From Acanthornis magna (taxonomy: Eukaryota; Chordata; Aves; Passeriformes; Acanthizidae): DNA of 64,000 bases. The notes beneath the pieces were generated by a model. It worked only from the letters and a program-made list of their open reading frames with translations, was not told the origin of the DNA and did no database searches. The stretch covers positions 11,485,501 to 11,549,500 of the forward strand of contig JAWUZG010000029.1 in NCBI GenBank assembly GCA_036785705.1, given 5' to 3'. The position numbers and the translations under genes were made by a program. This document shows, one piece after another, positions 11,407-23,599 of this stretch. The stretch's first letter is position 1. Every line of letters begins with the position of its first letter.

Positions 11407-14400
11407 AAAACTCTCCCACAGGCCTTGCAGGGTGATGTGGAAGTGACTTTTCAGTTAGCTGGCAGAAGTTGCCTGGAGCCCCATTCAATGCATGTGGGCA
11501 TGCCTCTGAAAAAAGAGCGGCAGAGCAGTGCTTTCTGTCCTCTCTGGCTGGCAGAGAAGTACAAGGGAGGAGAGGCCAGCACAAATCCTGGCATTTTACT
11601 CCGTGTATGAAGTTAAGGACAAGGAGGGTGGGTGTGAAATACTATTAAAAATTTCATGTCAACCCACAGAAATAATTTGACATATAAAATTATTTTTGAC
11701 CTATAAAATTATCTCTTCTCATTAATTCCCTACTAAAAACCTATATTTTTTTACATCTTTCTTTCAGTTACAACTGAAATTCACATATCTGCTCCCACAA
11801 TGGAATTTCCAATAAAACTTTTTTTACTGACTTTTTTTAAAACCTTATGCTGCCCCATAACTGGAGAGTTAATCCAGGTGAAACCTATGGCAAAACTGAG
11901 GATTATGGAGAAGTACTTTCTACAGAAAGAGATCATTTAAATTTGGCTCCTCCATGGTTACAGAAAAAGCAAGAAATTATGCAGAACATTCTCTCTCAAT
12001 TCTTTGCTCTCCCTAACATTTCTAATTTTCATTCACTCATAAGGTTAAAAAAGCAATTTGTGGGAAGAAAAAAAAAAACCCAAAACAACAAACTGCATGC
12101 ACACGTACAAATTAATGCAGAAAAATTATTGCCAAAACCCAGACTTCTCCCATATAAGATAAAGAATGCTTTTTTTTTCCCAGCAAAACTCTCCCTGGAA
12201 CTGAAAGGTGGACAGGATTGCCCTCCACTCATGGCACAGCAATCCACCCTACATTTAATACTTGCTGGATCTCTTCCCATTCACTTTAGGACTTCATTTC
12301 TTTGGTGGTCTTCTGTTTTGACATCTGCTTACCCTTATCTCTAATCAGTTTTGCTGATAGACATTTCCCCTGAGAGTGGAGACGCTTCCTAATAGATTTG
12401 TTTTTAAACCAACTACTGCTTACGAGTCATGAAATTATCTTTGTGGCCTGCAAGAGTGAGACATTGTTCCTAACATTCCCATGGAGACAGCTAAGCCTCA
12501 CTTGACTTTATCTGATTTGCTCTATTTTGCTCTTTATACTATCATAGCATAATGACATAATGACCACAATATATTTTTGTTAAACTTGCAATTAGGCACA
12601 ACATCCCAAGGCACCAAATGATCAGGGAATGCATTGTAAGTAATTGTTAAATAACATGGTAATTTACTACAGCTTGTATCAAGAGTTACACTGCCAGAGC
12701 AAGGAACTAAACTTGGAACATGCAAAGGAGCAGTTGTACAGTATGTTGAGGCAAAATCCTTCAGAAAAAAGCACCACACATCACAGTGCAAGGTTTTATA
12801 GAAAGAGAAATGGGTGAAGTGAAATGTTTTGCCCTCAGCTGATACAGGTGCTTACTAGAATATGTAGCAGCCCACATTTTGCACTGATGATTATGTAAAA
12901 GATGGTGCCTCTCCAAGAGATATAAATGCCATAGCACCCCATAGCAAGGCAGGAGTTCTTGTTATTTAGTAATAGAATATTGAATTTCCAGCTAGACAGG
13001 TGGTGTGCATTACAGGCAAAATATCAAACAAAAAGTGGTCCCAAGACCTTCCAATACCTTAGAAACCAGAACATTAACAGAGTAGAGAAATTATATTGTG
13101 AAAAAGTTATTGTACATTATTGCACAGGACGCTTGAGAAAATCCCTAACAGACTTCTTGTCGTTGATTCTAATAAAGGAAAACAAACCACACACATATGA
13201 GGAACTGAGTCCTGGGTGATTTAAATTTTAACTTTCAGTGGGAGTGGGATAGTAAGGAATGTCTGCATCTGGGCTTTTAAATGGTAGTCTTTCTTTAAAA
13301 AAACTAATTTTTTTCTGGGTCTACCAAATGTAATTTTTATTCAATTTCCTTCTTCTGGTTTGTTTTTTATTCTATTTCTGTGAAAACAAAGAGCACACAC
13401 TTGGAAAAACATGTCTGAGTCCAGACGGTCAGTGCAGGAAATTCCTGCAGTTCTGGTGAAAACTGTGACTGGAAGAAGGAGGGGGGCATATTCTCAGCAC
13501 CTCTGCTGAAGGATGAGCTATAACATGAAGCCAAGAGACACCTGGCTGTTTTGGGGATGCCCTGCCATCCATGAGCACACAGACAGGTCAGCTTGCCACC
13601 TGGCAAGAGCTCAGATGTGGAGGTATGGGCTTTTACCCAATGGTCTGAGTGAACACCAATGTACTGTGCTGGGAAGGGGAACATCCTTTCAAATGTATGT
13701 GGGGAGTAACCTGAAGTTAGGCTTTGAAGCAGCACTGATGCAGGAATCCATAGGAATCTGGAAACCCCAGTTCCATTGCTTCAGTACAACTTTTTACTAA
13801 AGAATTGTGCAAATCTGAAAGCTGTTTATAAATTCATGTATCTATATTCATAGCTCAAGCAAAGTGCAATGTGGACCCACATAGCATCCCCCACATGACT
13901 CAGACTGCTCCTTTCCCTGGAGTGGGTAATGACTCTGTGCCTTGCTAACTATGGTTTATAAGCTTGTGTGATTTAAGTAAGTAAATATAGCAAAGCCAGG
14001 AATGCAAAATCTGTGCTAGACATTCACGTTTTGATGGCTCCTCATGCTTGGGCCTTATCTACAGTCTTACCCCAAGCAGCTGGCAAGCACTGTCTCCAAA
14101 GTGCTGATGTCTCTGTGCAGTTGTGGATAGGGAAATAATATCAGATCTGCTCCCTGGGAAAAGGCTTTGCAGAGCCCCAAACCATGCAGCCAGTTTTCTT
14201 GTCACTCCTTGCAAAGTAGTGATCTCATCCTTGCTGCCTCCAAATTTTCTATCTTCAGTGTAGGAGAGGGAGGCAGCAAGGGACAAGAGGAGAGGGAGAG
14301 GGAAGCTGTGAAAAGAAAGATCCCATTGTTAGAGTGCTCTTATTTGTGTGAATATTTGCCAAGACAACAAGATTGGGTCTGATGACATGAACTCAAGGGT

Positions 14401-15654
14401 CAGTGGGGAGCTGTGCAAGAATGCCTGAACTCCTTGTGCTCATGATCCTTATGAAAAAAGCAACTTCCAGATGTGAGCGAGCCTTCCTTCAACCATCCAG
14501 TCCCCTAAGTATATCAGATTATACAGCCTGAAGACGCCTGCACCCATTTGCATGGCTGAGCAATTGCAATATTTGCCTTGGAGGGAGAACTACGTCAAAA
14601 TCTTAGATCCAACCACCAAAGCACTTCAAGTGTGCTGGTTATGAATTAAAGTTAAACTAAGCTTCAAGAACATGGTCATAAAAGACAGGATAAATCCAGG
14701 ATCCACCCTTAAGACAAGGTTGGGAATGAACTGCAAAAGCCCAGGGCTGTGGTGTTTGTCTTGCATGAACTCTATGCAGAGATCAAGACACTCTCTGTCT
14801 AAAAGCAAAACTAAAACTGAAAATATTCAGGTACTAACACCTGTTGTCAAGGTGCAAAGTCACAGGTGCAAGCCCAATATCAGTCCTGAGTAACTCTTTT
14901 CTATGCCCTCACCATTTAGGAGGGGATTTAATCTGAATCCAGGTCAGTTTACACCCACTGAGGGTGTACCCACTCCTACATCCATCTGTCTGGGTCTCAC
15001 CAAAAGCTGCACGGGGATCTTTGTGCTGAGGGGCTGACAGGATGCACTAACGAACAGATATAGCATCTGCAAAAGCCTATATCACAGTTGCACCTAGGAG
15101 GGAAAAAGAAGCTTTTATTCCAACTAAGCTGGCTGGATACTGGGTTTGGAGTGCACTGCTGACAGTCATTAAGTTTAAAACAACTCTGAAACTTACAGAG
15201 TCTCAGAATCACTCACATATTCACAGTTGGCAGTGGGGTGCATCTGCCTTGGTGTGACTTTGGCAGATAGAGACCGGTTCTCCACTCAGAGAGGCCTCTG
15301 GAAACCTCACCTTGTCGTCTGGAAAATTATTCACCTTGTGCTTAGCATGGGCAGTACAGCTTCATTGCCCAACCCTCAGCCAAAAAGCAAATAAAGGTCT
15401 ACACATAAGCATAATTTAGTAAAGGGAGAAAGTGTTGGATTCTTTGTTTGTTCCTGGGTTGTCGGGTTTTTCTGTGGTAAAACATTTTTTCACAAGCCAC
15501 TTTTGCAGCAGGTGTCTGTGATTCTACAGTGGATAAGCAGCTCTGGGTCCAAGCCACCACCTTTCTGTTCAGCCCAACACCGCCTCGTTTCCTCAGCTTC
15601 CTCCTTTCCAAAGGCATGATTAAATGAGTGCTTTCGAAGGCTGTAAGCACTTGC
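11407..15654. other. Unique DNA, no gene recognised
   Basis: No repeat family, RNA gene or exon that I can support. The frame at 11847-12344 (165 codons, plus) is one of the longest in the window, but it contains oligo-lysine and oligo-phenylalanine stretches produced by A- and T-runs and has an open shadow on the opposite strand. I treat it as chance. Confidence 0.55.
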
Positions 15655-16020
15655 TAATTCGGGGTTTGTCTGTTAATAGTCTGGTGGGCCTGAATTTCCA
15701 GCGTCTGTGGAGCCAAACTGACAGTTAACTTGTATTCCCAGTTTTCCACTCCTCCTCTGCAACTTTTTCCAGAGATTGCTTCTCGCTGACATCCCCCCTT
15801 CACCGCCCCCTGCTCCCGCCCTTTATTTTTTTAAATCGACCTGGTCTTTGTTGTACTAATTAGATTATCTCTGCCTGAGGGACCCAGAGAGCAGCCCCAA
15901 CGGAGCACAGCCTGGAAAGACAGGACACATAATCCCTGTTATCAAGGGGGCTGTCATTTGGCATGTAGATCAACTAATTCTTTCAATACCATGGGAGCAA
16001 TTGTACATCTTAATATTGAT
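15655..16020. promoter_or_regulatory. Candidate conserved non-coding element
   Basis: This block has the look of a vertebrate enhancer. Homeodomain-type cores are clustered (for example ACTAATTAGATTATC near 15856-15870), a CCGCCCCCTGCTCCCGCCC-type GC stretch lies at about 15803-15821, and a GATA/TATC-like site lies in the CCTGTTATCAAGGGGG segment (about 15933-15948). It has no open frame and no repeat. The call is pattern-based inference; motif clusters of this kind also arise by chance in AT-rich DNA. Confidence 0.35.
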
Positions 16021-16259
16021 TTTTTCCCCCCAAGATATGATCTCCTGCATTCCTACATCAGTCTGGCTTGCCCTGGCTAAAAGGCTCCATTTATTACAAG
16101 GCAACACAACGGGTGCACACACCCCTGCCAGTTTTTTTGATTTACAAATGAGAAGGTGCTTTGCGGGAGGGTAAGAGAGTGAACAAACACTGACGAGGCA
16201 ACTTAACACAACTTCAGGAAGCAATGGGGAATAAACCAAACCTGCTGCACTTTCACTTT

Positions 16260-16720
16260 GCATTACGAAGTAATTAATTCAGAGCTGACTGACATCAAAG
16301 GCTGAAGGCCAGTCATGGGAAGGGGCATTAGCAATAAATCATGTGCTAAAAGCAGTAATGCTTTGAGTCAAGCCACGTTGCTACCGTTCAGCAACCAGCC
16401 TGTTAAATAAGTTGCTGCTTGTTTCTCTTGTTCTTCCTTTCCACTCACCTCAGTATTAATTTCAAGAGATGCTATTCATGTTTTGTTCTCCATACAAATC
16501 GCCTATAGCTAATTGGAAAAAGTAAAAACACAACAATGGACAGACATTCACCTGAGATATCAAAATGCTTTAAATGCTAATCAACAAATCAATTTGCACA
16601 GACACACATCCCTTCCCCCCACCCTTCGCCCTGTATCGTGATGCCTCTTTCAAGGATAGCCATCGGTAAATGGATTCTCAAGGTATTTATTTCTGTTAGC
16701 CTGGAATACTTTTTCTGTTT
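16260..16720. promoter_or_regulatory. Candidate conserved non-coding element with SOX and octamer-like sites
   Basis: Visible motifs are AACAATGG (SOX core) at 16532-16539, an octamer variant ATGCTAAT (POU-type) at 16574-16581, a homeodomain core in GCTAATTGG at about 16508-16516, and a TAATTAATT cluster near 16271-16279. The block lacks repeats and coding potential and its base composition is even, unlike the decayed AT-rich flanks. SOX and POU sites 34 bp apart would suit a neural or progenitor enhancer, but spacing and function are inference only. Confidence 0.4.
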
Positions 16721-18913
16721 GTGTATCAGAAAATGTCTTAGTTTTGGGTGTTCTACATTACCTTTCTAGAAATGTAAGTCACTAGACAGCTTATGTTCAA
16801 TTGCTTCCATATAACCTTTTTTTGTACCAAACTAGATTCATATAATGAAGGCAGGTTTGGATGATATAACTAATTTTTTTTATGCTCAACCAAACTTGAG
16901 TTAGAACTAAAAAGGAAAGAAATTATTTCCAAGCAAAGGAAGCAGGAAAAATTCCTGCAGCGACACCATCTAAGCAGCCCTCCTGACTTAGACCAGCTGA
17001 GGACTATTGCAGATTTAACAAACAGTCTGTAGAGCCTGATGTTGGCACCTGTTAATACCATCCACAGTGTTGAATAGATTTTATTGCCAGACAGGAAACT
17101 TTATCCACAGCACTGGGATCATGTCCTTCTCTTCCAAAAAGTGTCATAGGATCTCTCACTTCCTCCTGGACAGTCACCAGAGCCAGGAAAAATAGGACCT
17201 GGGTCCAGTGTCTCAGCTGAAAGCAGTCATCCAACAGTGCAGAGCTTCCTGTAGAGCCTGTACAGCTCTGCCAGCATCAAAGACAAATACACATCGCGGT
17301 TTGAGGACCACTCTCCAAGGGCTCCCCCTTCCCTCAGTTACCTCCTCTCTCCTCCCTATGAGCCTTTCCATTTCTGCTTCCCAAGTGCCTGACTTTTCCA
17401 GCTAAATGTTGGCCTTTTTGTTCCAGACTGCAAAGATCCAAACACCTAAATTATATTCAACATGTGATCAACATATGGGCCTCTATAAAAAGATATATAT
17501 GATGAAAAAATCACAGACATTTCCACTTGTGTGATGCAGAAGGGTGATAAATCAAGAAAACACTTTATGTCCACCATCATGATCCACTGATACCCACAAA
17601 AGACAACTTCATAAAACAGTGTAATTCCTTCAAAAACCAATACTGGGCCAGATCCTCAATGGGGAAAGAAAAGTCTCGGCAGATGAGATTTAAAAGTACC
17701 CGACTCACCTGGCTCTTCTGGTTAGCTGTGTGGTGGGGGTATGCTCCTGTTCTGAAAGATGTGAGGTCTTCTTCCTGCTTCTGTGGCAGTGCATGGGAGT
17801 GTTAGCAATTCAGCAGCACCCTGCAACATTAGAGCACACCAGATACACAGGGTGAAATAGAGGTCCCCAAAGGACTTTCAAAAGCAGGGCAAGAGCTGGA
17901 AGCAATATTGATGGGAGAGGGAGAGATTAGACTTGTGCTGGATAGAGCAACTGGAGAAGAAATAGGGAAAGAAAGTGAGAAAGGTCAAGAAAAGTGAGAG
18001 CTTGTACTGTCTCTCCATAGCATTACCTCTGAGATCTTTGATGTTGTTGGCTCCTTCCCCTATCCCAAGCCACAGAAAGCAGCATTGACAATAAACAGTT
18101 TCCACCAACAGTTAATTTCTCCCCACTGCCTGAGCAGAAGGCTGGAAAGTACTTTATATATCACAGCAGAAACTCAATAATAATATTGAATGAAAAGCAT
18201 CATTTTCAGAAGGTATTTCAGGCAAAAAAGCACTGTGACTGAAGAGAACACTTAATCAGTGGCTTGTATTTCACCCAGGAGGGAAAAGAAAAGGCATCGT
18301 AATGGAAGAGGGACCTTCCTGTCCTTTTTCAATGCATGGCCGCAACCTCATTCATTACAGATTCCAAAAAGGAGATGGAAATTCATAGGCATTACTGATG
18401 GATCAAAGTGCATGGGGTTTTCTGGGAGCCAGTCTCTTAGGGAGGTGTAGCCCTGCAAACACTGGGACAGAAGACAACTGACTTTCGAAAGTTTGCATCT
18501 TGCAGTTGAATTTTTTGGTGTTTAATATACAGAAAGTATTGCCTGAAATAGTTCTTAATGCCAGGGATGTGTGCACTCTTGAGACTTCTCTATCTTCATT
18601 AGCTGGGGCATGAATAGGTTGTCTATCCTCTGACCAGACATTTGCTGCCATGAAACCTCTGAGGATTAAACATCTCTGAACTGTTTATTTCCTGATGTTC
18701 AAAGATTCTAAAAATTATTTTTGGGGCAGAGGTAGCCATACACACAGACTATACAATGTGCACCATGAGACCATAGGTACCACTTCTCCTTTGCAATTAG
18801 GGCTTGAATGGGTTTTGCATAAGGAAGCACAACAGCAACTGAGGGAGATTTTCAAGTTTCTTCTAGTTTGTCGTATTATGAAAACTTTTCCTATGCAGAT
18901 ACTTAGGGATATT
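16721..18913. other. Unique DNA, nothing recognised
   Basis: No gene, RNA or repeat family recognised. Short open frames (60-76 codons) on both strands are without domains. Confidence 0.55.
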
Positions 18914-18929
18914 AAAAAAAAAAAAAAAA
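18914..18929 (+). repeat. A16 homopolymer
   Basis: Sixteen adenines between GATATT and TTAAAAATG. No transposon body or retrogene is visible upstream. Confidence 0.85.
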
Positions 18930-20350
18930 TTAAAAATGCACAAAATCTCTGTAAAACTCAAAAATCCGAAGTCCAGAAACACAGTTGTTATGACAGCAGG
19001 ATCTTCCTGTGCCTTTGCTTTGGGTCTCAAGCCTGCCCAGTTTGTGCTTAGAGAGTCTCTGCAGCACAAGGCAGAGGTGTCCACCTATTTGGAGGACACA
19101 GTGCAGGGGCCACACAGTGCAGGGGCCCTCACTCCAGTCCTGGAAGAAATGATGTTTCTGCAGGTACAATGCTGTGCCTGACTAATTAGGGCTTGTAAGA
19201 GGAGGATGAATTCTCTTCGTCTCCCAGTGTGGTAAAGGGTCATTTGGGGACCATTGCATTGCACTCCATGGGGCTGCAAAGATACTGCCAAAGGTTTTTT
19301 GGGAGAGTTCTTCTCCCCACCACAGCACCTGGTACCCAGAGCTCGGCCAAATGCCAGAAAAGGTTCCTGGAGAGCTGCAGGGGAAGACAGCTCTGCATTA
19401 CGCCTGCCAAGTCTGCGGTCCTTGTGCAGCTCTGCCAAGGAGGGAAAACCTGAGGAAATACGTAACGGCACATTCTTCAGCATCGTCTTTCCCCTCCTGG
19501 GCTTGCACCTACCATGGCCCAGTGCCACACAGCCATCTGGGATGGGGAAATCTGCACTGCACCTTTTGTGGGATCATGTGCCTTAATGCCCTCCTTTGCC
19601 ACAACCCAGTTTTCTGTTCCATAACCCAGTGATGAAGCCAGACCCAGCAATTACAACCCCCAAAATCTCTGCTACCTACCAGGTAGCCAAGCCTGAATGC
19701 AAGCATATAGAAATTTCTTCAATAATGAAAAACAAAAAATAAAAATTCTACCAGCTGCCCATAGCCTCTAGGCCAGAAAAACCAATTTCACATTATGTGG
19801 GGAAAAGGACATATGCAGCTCCACTCTGTGGAGGGCTCCAGAGCTTATCTCCCACTGGGAGGAAGGTCTGGCATGTATTCTGTGCATCCGCCCTGCAGCA
19901 GAGGAATGCAATTCGCAAGGGGTGGCTGCTATCGAGCCCAACACATTCAGCAAATTCTTTGGCTCGTGTCACCTACCCAGTGGCTTTTCCTGGTCTTAAC
20001 AGCCTGGTTGGCAGGGACCAGAGGAACAGAGGGAGCAGCAGGCAGAGCTGGCCAGCACTACGGTTTTTCTCAGGTTGGCAGCCAGCACTAATGCAGGGTG
20101 TCTCTTTGGGAGGTGTTCCCCGATAGGAGCCACCACTCAGGCCAAGATGGCAGAGAAAATACCGGCCCAGATTAGAAATCATACCCTCTCTTTCCTTCCT
20201 CCTCCTTTTCCGTGGGCCATCTAGTCTTGAAAAAGCAAGTATCCTGTGCACCCTGAAATGCTGCTGGGACAAATGAAAGAAAACCAACAGAAATCTAAGG
20301 CCAGAATAAGTCTCAGAGGCAGACAACCCCAGGCACTGTCACAGTGGTAA
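18930..20350. other. GC-richer patch, many overlapping open frames, no gene recognised
   Basis: Nearly all six frames stay open for 60-147 codons in this patch (longest 19085-19528, minus, 147 codons). Simultaneous openness on both strands indicates a low stop-codon density from base composition, not a gene. No domain, signal peptide or exon junction pair is recognisable. A 16-bp tandem duplication is annotated separately. Confidence 0.5.
19096..19127 (+). repeat. Exact 16-bp tandem duplication
   Basis: The unit ACACAGTGCAGGGGCC is repeated twice without mismatch (19096-19111, 19112-19127). Perfect identity suggests a recent slippage or duplication event. The unit length is not a multiple of three, so it would shift any reading frame. 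Confidence 0.9.
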
Positions 20351-22889
20351 AGCTAGGTTTGCTACAAACCTATTTAAGTTTTACTGCAAATTTTTGTAGG
20401 AGATTTTTTATGTTCCAATGCATTTCTTCTGGGGGAATATCTATTTCTGGCTAAATTTTCAGTTTTGGGAGTAGAAGAAGGGTGAAGATGAATACAGACA
20501 CATATCCATGAACAAAAATTTTTTTCCATCCCAACTTCCTCCCCAGGAATGATACAAACCACCCAAGAGATCAAGCTATGCAGTTCCCACAAGGTGTCTG
20601 AAAGATTATTTCCTTAATGCAAGAAAGCATTTGGACCAGATCAGGCATATTGAGTATTTTACTCCTGGTCTCCTCTTCAGACATGCTACAGCAAAATAAA
20701 AAAAACACACTCACCTTGCATAAAACCCTTTCAGATGTTTTCCACACTGTCCACTGGAGAGAAGTTCTCAGCAGAAGGAAGAAAAAATTCTTTGATATTG
20801 TAGTTGTTTTTTATCTTTGACAATAAGAATATTTCAGTGCAGGTGACATGACAATATAGCTTTGGATAGAAAAACGAGGATTATATGAAACAGAATTTTA
20901 ATGGCTAAATGAATTAAGTCACTAACAATATTCAGCAATAGAGTGGTGGAAAAGAAAAACTCCCATAGCACTCAGGGAGTTTCACAAAATACCTAGGAAC
21001 TCTCAGGAAGAAAAACAAACCAAACCAAGAAAAGCCCCCAAAAACCCATCAGCCACCCTTAAGATACAACTGTATTTTTCCTGGCAATTGCTAAATGTCC
21101 CCTATCATAAAGCAAAATAAAAGCATAACAGAATGACCTTCCAAATCACCATCTGAATACAAACAGTGCTTGACAGGGAAGGGATAGAAGGCTGTCTTTT
21201 CTCAGATCCCAGTTATGTCAGATTGCTCTAGATCAGGTCCACCAAACAAATTGCCATGTCAAAAAAAGCATCCTCTACAACTGGTTCTTCTTAACAACCC
21301 CCCTGCCTTCCCTTCCTGAGCATAGAAAACAGAGTGGGAAAGCTGGGATTTTCAGTCATCATTTTGTCATCTTACTAGTGTGTGTCGCCACATCACAAAG
21401 GTTTTGAAAACAGAGGGGCAATTTAATCGTTCAGAATTTAAAGGTGTAAGTAGGATAGCTTTTCTGGAATCCTTTTCATTGAAAAAATTCATTCATATTC
21501 ATTTAATCAGGTTTTTATCCTCACATACTCTGATTTCTGTGCACGAGGCTGAAAAGCTGGCAGCTCTGTGCATTCTAATTGCCAAAGAGCTAACCACCAA
21601 GCAACAGCCTGCTATTTAAGCTCCCTGATGTTTTTTCATCACAAAAGTTTGTTTTCAGCTGCCTTGCAAAACTTCAGGATGAAGTTTTCATGGCACGTGT
21701 CTGAGGCTAAGCACATGTTTGCTGAAAATTCCCATCAAGGTGGTCTTTGCTCCTCCTGAGAACATTTTCAGAGAAGAAGTATGTTGTATATGTTGTACCC
21801 CTGCACGTACAGTGCAGCTTTAAGGTCTGCAAGTTTTCAAGAAGCAGCTTGAGTTTTGGTAGAAGAAAACATCAAATAGTGTTTGTGAACAGTGCTTTAG
21901 GTGGGGTCAGATTTGAAACCAAGAAATCAAGGCAGGATCAAGTGGCATACAGGCCAGGGACTCATAGGAGTAAGGCTTGCAGGTTAGGGTAGAAAGCGGT
22001 GGGATGTGATGAAGAGCAGCAGAGAAGTAGCTGGACACAATTATGGAAGCGATAGAGTTAGAAAAGGGAAATGGATTTCTTAAACTTTGGAGTGGCAAGG
22101 AAAAAGGATGGGAGGAATTGCAGGGGAGGAGTATTAAATGTATCGAGGAGAGATGAAGGGCTGTGCGCTGCCAGAATTTTTCAGGAATTCATGCTGAGAA
22201 AGGAGAGAAATGTAGGCCTTGTAAAAGGAGGATCTGAAGTTTGCAGGTTCAGTATTTTGTTAATTTGGATAAGCTAGAGCTTCTCCTCTTGGAAGAAGAT
22301 GGTACTGAGGAAGGAGCTCAGCAGTCTGATTGGATTCAAGAGCATTAATGTGCAAACGGTAAGCTCAGAAGTTCAATGGAAACTTTATAAAGTCTATTTC
22401 TTAAAACGTGAGACTTGCATATCAACTAAAATGTTGAACAGACATCTTCCAAGCTCTTCAATCCATATTCCTGGATGTGAGTGTTCAGTGATAAACTCAT
22501 GACTCCTGGATACCTACTTGGTTTTGTGTCTAACAAATTACTCACAGAGTAATATGTTAATCCTCTCAGACAGACCAAAAAAAATGCTGCTCCTTTGTAA
22601 ACTCAGAGCATGCCCAAATTACCTATCCTAGTCAGTTGTAAAAGCAGAATTCAAGATTTTATGGCTAAGTTTGCTAGGTTATTGTTTCCAGCATGTATGC
22701 ATACTTTTTCTTATACTTTTCATTCAAAATTACCCCCAATAAAAAATAAAGAACACAAGTGACACTGCATTATACCCTGAGAGACACTACATCATCTCAG
22801 TCTGGTGTACATCAGTGGATTTTGATTTTTTCACGTGCTATATCTGGAGGTTAAGTGAGGGAGTGATTTTAACATACCCAAGCTCTAAG
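20351..22889. other. Unique DNA, nothing recognised
   Basis: AT-rich single-copy sequence. The frames at 21380-21619, 21568-21759 and 22071-22277 are short and domain-free. No repeat family is visible. Confidence 0.55.
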
Positions 22890-23070
22890 TGTCAGACATC
22901 TGAAGCAGATTAATGATGTCTGCGTAAAACTGCCTCTGATAAAATGCTGCAGTTCAGACCCCATCTCCAGTCCGATTACAGAACTAAACCAACATCTCTT
23001 TCAATTCAAGCTTAAGCTGCCATTGTTTATCTTATTCTCAGCAAAGGCAAAGCTGAATAAAACTTATAAA
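22890..23070. promoter_or_regulatory. Candidate conserved non-coding element
   Basis: Closely spaced transcription-factor-like cores: AGATTAATGATG (about 22907-22918), GATTACAG (about 22975-22982), and CCATTGTTTATC (SOX/forkhead-like, about 23019-23030). There is no open frame and no repeat. Composition and motif density resemble known vertebrate non-coding elements, but this is judgement by eye. Confidence 0.3.
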
Positions 23071-23485
23071 CTAGAGCTAGAGCCCTCTTCACTCTCTCTT
23101 GACTGCCTCAGGGCTGAGAGGAAATAAAAGCAGAAAAAACCCTGCTTGTTTCTGCCACAAAGGCTCAAAAAATTGCTCTCAGATCACACTGGAGCTCATA
23201 GAAAGTAAATAATCATCTTGTGGGATGTTGAACACCCACAAGATACTGCCCTGTAGGATTATGGCTTTTCATGATTGCTCCTTCAAGATGCAAAAAGTTT
23301 GCTGAAGACATGGCATTGCTCTGAGTCCCAGATTTTACCCTGGTTCTCCCACTAACCTGGGGAATGACACGGGAAGGTCATTTGCTACACTGTGCCTTTG
23401 TCTTGCTTCAAAGTCCCCACCTGTGTTTGGCTCTCACCCTGCTTTCACACTGCCTAGGAAAACCTCGACTTCAGCCCACACATTC

Positions 23486-23516
23486 AAGGGTAACTAAATT
23501 ACAATTAGTTACCCTT
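23486..23516. repeat. Perfect 12-bp inverted repeat with 7-bp spacer
   Basis: Arms AAGGGTAACTAA (23486-23497) and TTAGTTACCCTT (23505-23516) are exact reverse complements around the spacer ATTACAA. The element could form a hairpin or bind a dimeric factor. It is too short for a microRNA precursor and has no visible terminal repeat or transposon body around it. Confidence 0.9.
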
Positions 23517-23599
23517 ATGCCAGTGGGGTAAATCTAGATAGTCAGTACTTCATTACTCATTCCTGTTTATTTGGCTAAGGTAGTGCAAAGCCTATTTTT

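Noticed and set aside
11847..12344. 165-codon plus-strand open frame
   Set aside because: Contains lysine and phenylalanine runs created by A- and T-runs, has an open shadow on the opposite strand and no recognisable domain.
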